In this document: one piece after another, positions 6,333 through 13,598 of the stretch
How positions within the stretch are numbered: position 1 is the stretch's first letter
Layout: each line of letters begins with the position of its first letter
Origin: Candidatus Latescibacterota bacterium
Lineage (GTDB): Bacteria > Latescibacterota > UBA2968 > UBA8231
DNA length: 14,870 nucleotides
Direction: 5' to 3'
Assembly: GCA_003529325.1 (NCBI GenBank)
Contig: DPVW01000074.1
Coordinates: forward strand, 5,653-20,522
Notes under the pieces: model-generated
Databases searched by the model: none
What the model was told of the DNA's origin: nothing
What the model saw: only the letters and a program-made list of their open reading frames with translations
Position numbers and translations under genes: made by a program

Positions 6333-9300
6333 TTACTGGCGCAACAGAGTACCCAGCGCTTCTGCCACGGCGCGACGGTGGCGCTCAATGGGGGCCGGAT
6401 CTTCGGTGAAACGAGTCATGGAGGCGCTGATCTGCTCCGGCACCCGCAGCAGTGCCGACATGCGGTCGTGCTCTTCGGCACTCAGTTGCGCCCCCTTTTC
6501 GGCGAGGGCACGGCGCAGCATCACCAGATACTCGTAGTCTTCGATGCCGTCCCGTAACATCTCCCAGCGAATGCTCTCCACCGGTCCCTGCAGGACGGGT
6601 CCGTCGCCGACAAACACCGCCGGGGGTGGGTAGATGAACCGTCCGTCCCCATTGCCCCAGGGACGGCGCGTGCCGACGGGTGCGTTATATGTCGACTCCC
6701 AACTCATGGGATCGACGTATGGATTCTGCAGCGACCCCGGATAAGCGGCGCCACTGGTCCAGTAGTTGCTCGCCCAGACCAGAATCCCCTCGATCTCCCG
6801 TTGCCAGGTCTGCCACAACCAGACACGCAATTCCGTGGCGGCATGATCGATGAACAGTCCCGCCCACGGCGTCTTCGGTACGGTGCAGATGTACCACCAG
6901 AAACGTTCGCCCCTGGCGCGGCGCATGTCGGCCCTGTCCATGTCGAAGTTGGTCGTCACCGGACACCACAGATTGGGGCCGCCCAGCAGCTCAGTCTCCA
7001 CTTGTTCGGTCAGCATGCGTGTGATCTCAGGCGCCGCGGCCTGCAGTCGCCTGAATCCGCCCATGACGAAGTCATAATCCCGTGGCGCCGGCTCATCGAA
7101 CCAGTAGACGAAGGCCTCGTCCAGCCAACCGCGCTCGATCAGATGCCGTTGTAGCGCCCGGCCATAACCGCGGAACAACGCCTGATACTGCGGCGTGGAC
7201 GCCGTCCAGCCCTGCAACTCTGGCTCATCGCGGTCGATGTAGCTACCCCCACCCATACCCGGAATCGACAAGCGAAAACTGTTGAAGTGATGCTCGTCGA
7301 TCGCTTCGGTCATGGCCGCATCCCAGGCACGCCAATCGATGCTCGGTTCCATGCTGGCATCCGCCGCCAGAGCAGCCCCGTTCAATGCCGTCCACTCGAC
7401 CTCGGGATGATCGAGGGGGGCTGGATCGTATGGTGAGATGTGATGGCGAGCGAAGCTCTGCAGATACAGCGCCAGCACGGCGCGCCGGTCCGCATCCGTC
7501 TCGAGTCGGTGGTAGCGCCATACGTTACCGGGGTTGAAGCCGAAGGCGGTCTGGCACGTCATGCGGTCTGGCAGGGTGATGTCGAAGACTTCGACCTGCA
7601 GATCGACCTGCTCCGACCAGCCCTCGGCGCGCAGATTGACCACGCCTCGATAGAGACCGGCCGGGATCCCACGAGGTGTCGTGACGCGCACCCACAACGA
7701 CAGATTCCGTCCTGCCTGGGCCCCCATTGCGCCGATCAGTGGCAACAGTGGGTCCGGCCAGTGGGCCACCTCGCCGGCAAGATCCGTCGGTTGCCGCACC
7801 GGCACCGTTGCCACCCGCAGCACATCGATGCTCCCCGCATCGATCTGCCCACCCTCAGGTCCTTGCAGGTCGGTCACCTGCACAACAAGATCGCGCAGTT
7901 CGCGGTGCGGACGCAGCACGAGTTGCGCCGCCTCCGCCTCATTGCGTGCCGCCTCGATACGCACAGCGGCCCCTTTGGCGGTGGGTGCCTGGCGTGTCCC
8001 AGACACCTTCCATCCAGAGGCCGCCCACCACACATCCGATGCCGCGCTGGTAGCCAGCAGTTGGCCGTAGTCGTCGGCGTGCAGCACGGAAAAATGAACA
8101 TCGAGTTCCGCCTGCCAGCGACTCCCGTCCTCCCCTGCAAGTTGCACGTGCAGGACTCGATCCCCCGTGCCGGTCAGCCGGTAGGGGAGTTCGACGATTC
8201 CAGCCGTGGGCACGGGCATCGACTGCCCCGGTACCGCCGCGACTTCTTCGTTGGCCGTCACCACAGCGCGGGCCCGCAGACTCGTCTCACCACGCAGCCA
8301 GTTTCCGAGTTCGATGGCAATGGTGTCCTCCACACCCGGTTGCAGCCGACCCGTGTCGACGATCCGGACCTGTTCCACAGCCTTCGGGTCACCGATGACG
8401 GCGACCAGGTGGGTGTGGCCGACCCCCTCGGGCACGGCACCGATCAGCTCTGCCTCGTAGCCATAGTCATCGACCTGAAACGAACCGGCCCCCTCGGTGC
8501 CGAAGGGCGCAACTGGCGCCGCCGCACGCAACCGCACATCGACGCTGACAGCCGGCAACAGTGCGATGGGCAGGTCGAAGGTGGCGCTGCTTGCGCTGTC
8601 GATCTCGCCCACCCGGGTCCAGGACGCCGTCGAGTCGGTGCGAGCCTCGACGAGGAGTTGGCCCCCCGTATGATAGTTGACGTTGACCGAGATGCGGGCC
8701 TGTCGCTGTCGCGCACCATCGATGGTGTGACGATAGCTGACCCATTCGCCGGCGCCGAAGACCCAGCGAAAGGTGTTGAAGCCCGCCTGGTGCGCCACCA
8801 GCGGTCGACTGTGATTGGCCAGGGCCGTTCGTTGGGGCGCACGAAAGAGATACCGGCCCGCAGCGATCTGCTCCCCCTCACCCAACCAGATGTTGTCGCC
8901 AATCCTGCGATGTACGGCGTAGACCCGATCCAGACGCAGATCGTCGAAGGCGATGGCACCGGGCAGATGCCACTGACCAAAGCGCAACCAGTCACGCTCC
9001 CCTAACGATTGCGGTGTGGCGAAATAGGAGCTGAAGCGCTGCCACTGCGTATCGATCTGACCGAGGTCGCGGTTGGCGAAGGCGGTGCCGGACATCACCG
9101 TGCCACCCCCACCGCCATGCAGCCGTCGAGCCCGGAAGCGGAGCCGATAGAGTGCGCCGGGGACAAAACCGACCGGATCCGAACGCCAGAAGGATGTCTG
9201 TGTGTCGCTTCCCCGACTTACGAGGACGTCGTCGCCATCGACGATCTCCCAGTCGCCGACGCCACTGTCGACTTGCCATCCCACAGGCTGTGTGTCACCC

Positions 9301-9407
9301 TCAGCAAAGGATGGGTTGGGGACGATCTCATCGGCATGGCACAGGTTCGTGGCGTACAGTATCAACGCCATCAACCCGATTATTTTGTGTCGTCGTAGGA
9401 TGCACAA
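6333..9407 (-). CDS. Secreted DUF4091 protein, GH123-like glycosidase candidate
   Basis: A 1024-residue exported protein. Residues 1-25 look like a signal peptide (R-R-H-K, then a hydrophobic run, cleavage near C-H-A-D). Residues 28-165 resemble a CBM4/9-type carbohydrate-binding beta sandwich beginning V-P-N-P-S-F. Two further beta-rich regions (about 185-320 and 340-440) follow. A GH123-type N-terminal beta domain at about 455-610 leads into a barrel-like region (about 615-900) with Y-W-F-D771-E772-P. GH123 enzymes use an adjacent Asp-Glu pair for substrate-assisted hydrolysis of beta-N-acetylgalactosaminides. The C-terminal DUF4091 signature spans about 915-965 (G-D-G-R-F-I-Y-P and L-R-D-G-I-E-D-Y-E-Y-L). 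The start is uncertain: TTG at 9407 keeps the basic n-region of the signal peptide, whereas ATG at 9371 loses it, and neither has a good ribosome binding site. Substrate specificity is inference. Confidence 0.88.
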   Translation of the reverse strand: MCILRRHKIIGLMALILYATNLCHADEIVPNPSFAEGDTQPVGWQVDSGVGDWEIVDGDDVLVSRGSDTQTSFWRSDPVGFVPGALYRLRFRARRLHGGGGGTVMSGTAFANRDLGQIDTQWQRFSSYFATPQSLGERDWLRFGQWHLPGAIAFDDLRLDRVYAVHRRIGDNIWLGEGEQIAAGRYLFRAPQRTALANHSRPLVAHQAGFNTFRWVFGAGEWVSYRHTIDGARQRQARISVNVNYHTGGQLLVEARTDSTASWTRVGEIDSASSATFDLPIALLPAVSVDVRLRAAAPVAPFGTEGAGSFQVDDYGYEAELIGAVPEGVGHTHLVAVIGDPKAVEQVRIVDTGRLQPGVEDTIAIELGNWLRGETSLRARAVVTANEEVAAVPGQSMPVPTAGIVELPYRLTGTGDRVLHVQLAGEDGSRWQAELDVHFSVLHADDYGQLLATSAASDVWWAASGWKVSGTRQAPTAKGAAVRIEAARNEAEAAQLVLRPHRELRDLVVQVTDLQGPEGGQIDAGSIDVLRVATVPVRQPTDLAGEVAHWPDPLLPLIGAMGAQAGRNLSLWVRVTTPRGIPAGLYRGVVNLRAEGWSEQVDLQVEVFDITLPDRMTCQTAFGFNPGNVWRYHRLETDADRRAVLALYLQSFARHHISPYDPAPLDHPEVEWTALNGAALAADASMEPSIDWRAWDAAMTEAIDEHHFNSFRLSIPGMGGGSYIDRDEPELQGWTASTPQYQALFRGYGRALQRHLIERGWLDEAFVYWFDEPAPRDYDFVMGGFRRLQAAAPEITRMLTEQVETELLGGPNLWCPVTTNFDMDRADMRRARGERFWWYICTVPKTPWAGLFIDHAATELRVWLWQTWQREIEGILVWASNYWTSGAAYPGSLQNPYVDPMSWESTYNAPVGTRRPWGNGDGRFIYPPPAVFVGDGPVLQGPVESIRWEMLRDGIEDYEYLVMLRRALAEKGAQLSAEEHDRMSALLRVPEQISASMTRFTEDPAPIERHRRAVAEALGTLLRQ

Positions 9408-9453
9408 AGATAACGTGACTTGACGCAGCGCGTCGCACCGACGATCTCACCAC

Positions 9454-9486
9454 CAGATCGCGCAACTGCAGTCAGATCGCGCAACT
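9454..9486. repeat. 14-bp tandem direct repeat, possible operator
   Basis: CAGATCGCGCAACT occurs at 9454-9467 and again, identically, at 9473-9486, giving a 19-base period. The intervening bases with the flanks form the palindrome ACTGCAGT (9465-9472). The repeat lies in the region between the divergent DUF4091 and GNAT genes, just before the GNAT ribosome binding site. A pair of identical sites there would suit a regulator binding side by side, but no regulator is encoded in the window. Confidence 0.6.
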
Positions 9487-9506
9487 TGATTCGGGAGAAT
9501 TACATC

Positions 9507-10088
9507 TTGGCTGGGAAAAAGCCGCAACTGATCATGCGCCGTCCCCATCTGCGGGACCTGCCGGCAGCTGAGGTGCCCGCCGGGTATGTGCTCCGTCACT
9601 TTCGCCCTGGTGACGAGGCGGGATGGAATGGGCTGATGGATCTGGCCTTCGAACGCCAGCAGGGGCAGTCGGATTTCACCCGGGAGATAGCCGCCGAGGC
9701 GCCCTATCGGGCAGAGCGTGTCAAACTCGTGCTCGACGACGAGGGCACCATCGTCGCCACCGCGTCCTGTTGGCTTACCGAACGCTTCGGCGACAGTACC
9801 ACCATGCTGCACTTGGTCGGCACCGATCCTGCCCATGGCGGCAAAAGACTGGGTACAGCCGTCTCGCTCGAGGCCTTGCACCAGGGCGCAGGGGAAGGCC
9901 AGGCTCGCGCCATGCTGCTTACCGACGACTTTCGAGTAGCGGCGCTGAAGACATACCTGCGCCTGCAATTTGAGCCCGTGATCGCCCATCGCAGCCATGC
10001 CAAACGCTGGCGAAAGATCCTCGACAGCCTGTGCTGGTCGGAACGCTTCGAGCATATTCTCAGCGGTCCCCGCGAGTCCTTCGAGTAG
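9507..10088 (+). CDS. GNAT-family N-acetyltransferase
   Basis: A 193-residue acetyltransferase-like protein. It begins with R-R-P-H-L-R-D-L-P and then G-Y-V-L-R-H-F-R-P-G-D, the first strand of a GNAT fold. The acetyl-CoA site (motif A) is at about 101-117, L-H-L-V-G-T-D-P-A-H-G-G-K-R-L-G, where the usual R/Q-x-x-G-x-G/A loop is degenerate. Motif B is L-L-T-D-D-F-R-V-A-A-L-K-T-Y-L-R-L-Q-F-E-P (137-157). Acceptor substrate is unknown. TTG at 9507 is preferred because GGGAG (9493-9497) lies nine bases upstream; ATG at 9534 is an alternative without a visible ribosome binding site. The reading frame stays open to TTG at 9420, but that would translate the repeat region into sequence unlike the family. 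Confidence 0.85.
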   Translation: MAGKKPQLIMRRPHLRDLPAAEVPAGYVLRHFRPGDEAGWNGLMDLAFERQQGQSDFTREIAAEAPYRAERVKLVLDDEGTIVATASCWLTERFGDSTTMLHLVGTDPAHGGKRLGTAVSLEALHQGAGEGQARAMLLTDDFRVAALKTYLRLQFEPVIAHRSHAKRWRKILDSLCWSERFEHILSGPRESFE

Positions 10089-10134
10089 CTCCGTTGGCCC
10101 CAGGGCAGCAGGCACGTAGATTCTGTCTTCTGCC

Positions 10135-10170
10135 ATGAAACAGACCCCTCTCAATACCATGCGCCCGTGA
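10135..10170 (+). CDS. Possible 11-codon leader ORF upstream of the GAF sensor
   Basis: ATG at 10135 opens an 11-residue frame, MKQTPLNTMRP, whose TGA stop overlaps the GTG start of the next gene as GTGA. Such an overlap can couple translation, and the downstream GTG has no visible ribosome binding site of its own. There is no clear ribosome binding site before this ATG either, so it may be chance. Confidence 0.15.
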   Translation: MKQTPLNTMRP

Positions 10171-11345
10171 CGGCCGGCGAATTTCTCGTCCTGCTGGCGC
10201 AGGGCCAGATCCTGCTGCTGACGTGCTGGAAATTATTCGAGTGGGCCCATCGTCGTGATGGGGCCCGCCGCGACGTTGCGCTGCTGATGCTCACCCTTGG
10301 TGTCGGCGTCGGCCTGCATTGGGCGCAGACGAGGGCCTCCATCGAGCTCGGTGTTGTCGCCCACGCGGCGCCGATGCTCGTCGTCCTGCATCCGTTGCTG
10401 ATGTTGCGCCTCGTCGACCATTTCCGTGCCGTGCCACGTTGGATCTGGGGTCTCGTCGTCACCGGCGTCCTCGCCAGTTGGGCCATGCTGCTGCTGACGC
10501 CCGACCAGTATTCCATGCACGCAGCGGTTGCGATTCGCGTCATCTTCGCCCTGTCGTTGCTCTACGGCACTCGCGCCCTCGTCAATGGTGCACGCCATGC
10601 CCAGAGCGTCGTTCGGCGACGTATGGGCCTGCTCGGCGCCGGCGCACTGCTGATCGTCATCCTGGCCGCTGTGCACGGGTTGGCCTTCGTCGTCGATGGC
10701 ATACCGTATGTCGCCGGCATGACACAAGTAGGTCTGCTGGCGGCGGCTGTGCTCTATGGGCTGGGCCTGGCACCCCCTTCGTGGCTGGCACGTGCCTGGC
10801 AGCAGGCGGACGTACAGCAGTTTCTGCGGGCCGCCACCGGTACCGCCGGCGAGTCAACAGACAGCGTCCTGACGCGGCTGTGCAGTACCGCCCGTCATGC
10901 CGCCGGTGGCCAAGCTGCGGCCATCGCGATCTGGAATGAGCAGCACAACCGCCTCGAGTTGGTACTACGCGGCGAAAGAGCTCTCGTCGGTGGGCCCCTG
11001 GCGGCGGATGGACTCGTCGCTCGGCAATGGACCTTCCGCCGACCTTTCGTCGCCGACGATCGCAAAGAGGTACGCAAGGCATGCCTGCGCATGGCGCCTG
11101 GTCTGGATTGCACGGCGCTGCTCGGCGTGCCCCTGATCACACCCTCTCGTGTGTGGGGCCTGCTCATCATCTTCCTGCGACGTGGACCGGTATTGCCCAA
11201 TGAGGATCTGCGACTGCTGTCGCTGGTCACGGAGCATACCGCCGTATTGCTCGATCATGCCGCCCTGGAACAGAGTCTGCGCCGTGAGATCTCGGTGTTA
11301 AAAGGCGAGCGCCTTCCCGACGAGACCCCACTCGACGAATCGTGA
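10167..11345 (+). CDS. Seven-helix membrane sensor with C-terminal GAF domain
   Basis: A 392-residue protein. Seven predicted membrane helices (roughly 4-22, 36-52, 62-82, 92-111, 117-134, 153-176 and 182-202) form an N-terminal sensory or membrane module. A cytoplasmic GAF-like domain spans about 230-366, with A-A-I-A-I-W near its start, L-L-G-V-P-L-I near 318-324 and W-G-L-L-I-I-F at 330-336. A short helix, A-L-E-Q-S-L-R-R-E-I, then leads to an acidic tail. In histidine kinases and diguanylate cyclases this helix would run into an output domain, but here the gene stops at once and the convergent neighbour's stop codon begins 18 bases later. It may act through a partner encoded elsewhere, or it may be a naturally truncated relative. 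The start is GTG at 10167. Confidence 0.8.
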   Translation: MTAGEFLVLLAQGQILLLTCWKLFEWAHRRDGARRDVALLMLTLGVGVGLHWAQTRASIELGVVAHAAPMLVVLHPLLMLRLVDHFRAVPRWIWGLVVTGVLASWAMLLLTPDQYSMHAAVAIRVIFALSLLYGTRALVNGARHAQSVVRRRMGLLGAGALLIVILAAVHGLAFVVDGIPYVAGMTQVGLLAAAVLYGLGLAPPSWLARAWQQADVQQFLRAATGTAGESTDSVLTRLCSTARHAAGGQAAAIAIWNEQHNRLELVLRGERALVGGPLAADGLVARQWTFRRPFVADDRKEVRKACLRMAPGLDCTALLGVPLITPSRVWGLLIIFLRRGPVLPNEDLRLLSLVTEHTAVLLDHAALEQSLRREISVLKGERLPDETPLDES

Positions 11346-11363
11346 GCGCAGGGCTGTTGGCCC

Positions 11364-13091
11364 CTACGATACCGTCAAAGTGAGTCGGCGTGGTAGGTCG
11401 TCGGGCAGTGGTACGGTGACGACGATCCGTGCCTTGTCGAGGGTGGCCTGTCCGTCTTTCCGGTAGGGGTCGTGGGGCAACACGGGCCAGGTGCACCGAC
11501 TGCCGGCGGGCAGACTGAGATGCCAACCGCCCTGTTCGATCCAACCCCCGTCACTTCCCTCAACGACGACGTCCTTCTCGCCCAGGATCCACTCTGTGCC
11601 GTCGTCAGCACGGAGCGACTGGTCGAGTTGCGCCAGCAGCGTGACGTGCGCTTCCACATCAGACGCATCGCCATCCTGCGACAGTTCGAGCTCCACCTCA
11701 TCCTCTTTCCGGTGGTTGACTCTGATCTGGCACACCGTCGCCCCATATCGAAGTGTGACCGACGGTGTCTCCTCATCCTCCCCCAGAGTCGCCGCGTCCG
11801 GCACGTGCAGCAAGCCGGCACGAGCCGAAAAGTCGGGATCCTCGTCCCCGGACTGATGCCTCAGCAGCGACGTGTCGCCTACGGTGAAACTGCTCCACAG
11901 TGGCTGCAGCTTGGTGTTGCCACCACCGAGGATAAGGCCCACACGGTCGTGATACAGACTCAGAAAGTTCTGCCGATCCTGCCCAAATCGGCCCACGGGA
12001 ATCTCGGTGGCAATCGCCGACAGACAGACGAACCAGGGACGACGCCTCACGGTCCGCGCCATGTCGCCCATGCGATAGTCGTGGCTCTGCCGCTCCCCGG
12101 CGGGTGCCGATGTGGTTCCACCCTCGCCATACAGCAACTGCAGGGCGGCATAGTCCGCATCGAAAGTGCCACCGCCCTCAAGGAACAGGCGGTGCTGGCG
12201 CTGTAGAAACCCTCGCCCCGCAGCCGTCTTGGTGAAACCACTGTTGCCCAAGCGAACACCGGCGGCGTAAGGATTGCGGCCATCCACCGTTTCCACGGCG
12301 CTGCCATCCGGATAGGTGAATTCGGCATGGTAACGCGCCGCCCGCTCCAGCGCCGGACGCACGGCCTCGTCACCTGTCAGGGTCAGATAAACGCCCAGGG
12401 CATCGACGTAGACGAAGTTATAGGCCACCACGGGACCACCATGTTCCTCCCACCAGCCATGCTTGGACTGCGCGTCGGCAACAGCGCGCAGATACGCCGC
12501 CGCCCGATCGCGCCAATCGGGACGATCAAAGACCTGGCCAGCGAAGGCGAGTGCCATCGCGTGGTGCGCCGGAATATTGTGGATGCGGACAAACCGATAG
12601 GCCTGCGATGCCGCCGCCGTGCGCCGCGCCTCGGCGACCTGTTGCGCTGACATCTGCTCCTCGTGGACGATCTCCAGTTCATCGTAGATTCCGGCAAATC
12701 CGAGCTGCAACCCCTCCGCCCAACGTTGGCTCACATCGGCGGGCAACTGTGCACCCACATGGTGGTAGGCACGCATCCAACGACTGTAGGACCAGGGCAT
12801 ACGAATCGGTCCCCACTCGGAGCCGTCCTTCTTGCGGAACTCCCACATGCCGCTGTCGTCCTGGGCCTCGGCGAGGGCCACACCGCCGCGGCCAATGGCG
12901 TCGAGCAGGCTGTCATCGCCATGGTGCCGACTCGCAGGCAATGTGTAGGCCGCGGCGAGTGCGAGCAGTACGTTCTGGTCCGTCGAAATCCAGGGGGCCG
13001 TGCCGAATTCGCCATTCGGACTCTGGCTCTCCAGGATGCCGGGAGCGTTGCCGAGATGGCTGAGCAACTGTTCTTCCGGGTACCAGTCCAT
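11364..13091 (-). CDS. Unrecognised protein: probable alpha/alpha-toroid plus beta domain
   Basis: A 575-residue protein without a signal peptide, predicted cytoplasmic. Residues 1 to about 320 are helical and rich in Trp, Tyr and His at helix ends: W-S-Y-S-R-W at 100-105, H-N-I-P-A-H-H at 171-177, W-W-E-E-H-G-G at 213-219, and Y-N-F-V-Y-V-D-A-L-G at 224-233. This pattern is seen in (alpha/alpha)-barrel polysaccharide lyases, unsaturated glycuronyl hydrolases and other toroid enzymes. Residues from about 345 onward look beta-rich, like the sandwich that follows the toroid in heparinase-like lyases. I cannot assign a family or catalytic residues, so a carbohydrate role is inference. ATG at 13091 is chosen since GAGGA (13105-13101) is nine bases upstream; ATG at 13097 is only three bases from it. 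It is divergent from the next gene with just 37 bases between starts. Confidence 0.72.
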   Translation of the reverse strand: MDWYPEEQLLSHLGNAPGILESQSPNGEFGTAPWISTDQNVLLALAAAYTLPASRHHGDDSLLDAIGRGGVALAEAQDDSGMWEFRKKDGSEWGPIRMPWSYSRWMRAYHHVGAQLPADVSQRWAEGLQLGFAGIYDELEIVHEEQMSAQQVAEARRTAAASQAYRFVRIHNIPAHHAMALAFAGQVFDRPDWRDRAAAYLRAVADAQSKHGWWEEHGGPVVAYNFVYVDALGVYLTLTGDEAVRPALERAARYHAEFTYPDGSAVETVDGRNPYAAGVRLGNSGFTKTAAGRGFLQRQHRLFLEGGGTFDADYAALQLLYGEGGTTSAPAGERQSHDYRMGDMARTVRRRPWFVCLSAIATEIPVGRFGQDRQNFLSLYHDRVGLILGGGNTKLQPLWSSFTVGDTSLLRHQSGDEDPDFSARAGLLHVPDAATLGEDEETPSVTLRYGATVCQIRVNHRKEDEVELELSQDGDASDVEAHVTLLAQLDQSLRADDGTEWILGEKDVVVEGSDGGWIEQGGWHLSLPAGSRCTWPVLPHDPYRKDGQATLDKARIVVTVPLPDDLPRRLTLTVS

Positions 13092-13128
13092 TGTCATTTG
13101 TCCTCGTGGAAATGGAGAGACTTCAACG

Positions 13129-13470
13129 ATGTCACTGTTACTGCGTCTGGCCGTCAACGCTGCCGCCCTGTGGGTGGGCGCCTACATCGTCGATGGCGTC
13201 CATCTGTCGGGGGACCCCGTCGACATCCTCATCGTCGCCGCCCTCTTCGGCCTCGTCAATACATTCATCAAGCCCGTCGTCATGCTACTGTCGTTGCCCG
13301 CCCTGCTGGTCAGCCTCGGTCTATTCACATTTGTCGTCAACGCCGGCATGCTCGGTCTCGTCGCCTGGCTGACACAAGGCCTTTCGATCGATAGCCCCGG
13401 CTCAGCTTTGGCCGGCAGCTTCATCGTCTCCGCCGTCTCCTTCTCCCTCAACATGATCGTCAAGGACTAG
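13129..13470 (+). CDS. YvlD-like membrane protein (phage holin family 4 superfamily)
   Basis: A 113-residue integral membrane protein with about four helices (4-21, 32-50, 53-80 and 92-111). The signature is L-V-N-T-F-I-K-P-V at 42-50, followed by L-S-L-P-A-L-L-V-S-L-G-L-F and V-V-N-A-G-M-L, the conserved core of the YvlD/Phage_holin_4_2 family. Despite the name, most members are ordinary chromosomal membrane proteins, some linked to envelope stress, and nothing phage-like surrounds it. The start is ATG at 13129 with GGAGA (13114-13118) ten bases upstream. The 37-base gap to the divergent gene leaves no room for separate promoters. Confidence 0.88.
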   Translation: MSLLLRLAVNAAALWVGAYIVDGVHLSGDPVDILIVAALFGLVNTFIKPVVMLLSLPALLVSLGLFTFVVNAGMLGLVAWLTQGLSIDSPGSALAGSFIVSAVSFSLNMIVKD

Positions 13471-13502
13471 AAGGCCGTCACGACAGCTGACGCACACGCC
13501 AA

Positions 13503-13545
13503 GGGGTTGGCCACGTAGACGTGTAGCCCCATCTTCAACGAAGAT
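13503..13545. other. Two adjacent stem-loops in the gap before the aldo/keto reductase gene
   Basis: CACGT-AG-ACGTG (13512-13523) is bracketed by GGGG (13503-13506) and CCCC (13527-13530). It is followed directly by ATCTTC-AAC-GAAGAT (13531-13545), a perfect six-base-pair hairpin. No T run follows on either strand, so this is not a standard intrinsic terminator. It could be a factor-assisted terminator for the upstream gene, an mRNA stability element or an operator. The rest of 13471-13598 shows only the reductase ribosome binding site. Confidence 0.35.
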
Positions 13546-13598
13546 GCAGCGAACGACCACGACGAGTTCCGATTCTGCGAGAGAGTGGAGGCAAGATT

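Noticed and set aside
6327..6336. GTAA-GG-TTAC around the two convergent stop codons as a palindromic site
   Set aside because: The arms are four bases and arise simply because both genes end in TAA; too short to claim a site.
7440..9005. A 521-codon open frame on the plus strand
   Set aside because: It is antisense to the well-supported DUF4091 gene, is rich in His, Arg and Pro as expected of a GC-rich shadow frame, and has no recognisable domain.
11351..11363. GGGC/GCCC hairpin between the convergent GAF and toroid genes as a terminator
   Set aside because: The stem is only four base pairs with no T run on either strand.
13129..13470. Phage holin annotation as a sign of a prophage
   Set aside because: The YvlD-type family is mostly chromosomal, and no lysis, capsid, integrase or attachment-site sequence is nearby.
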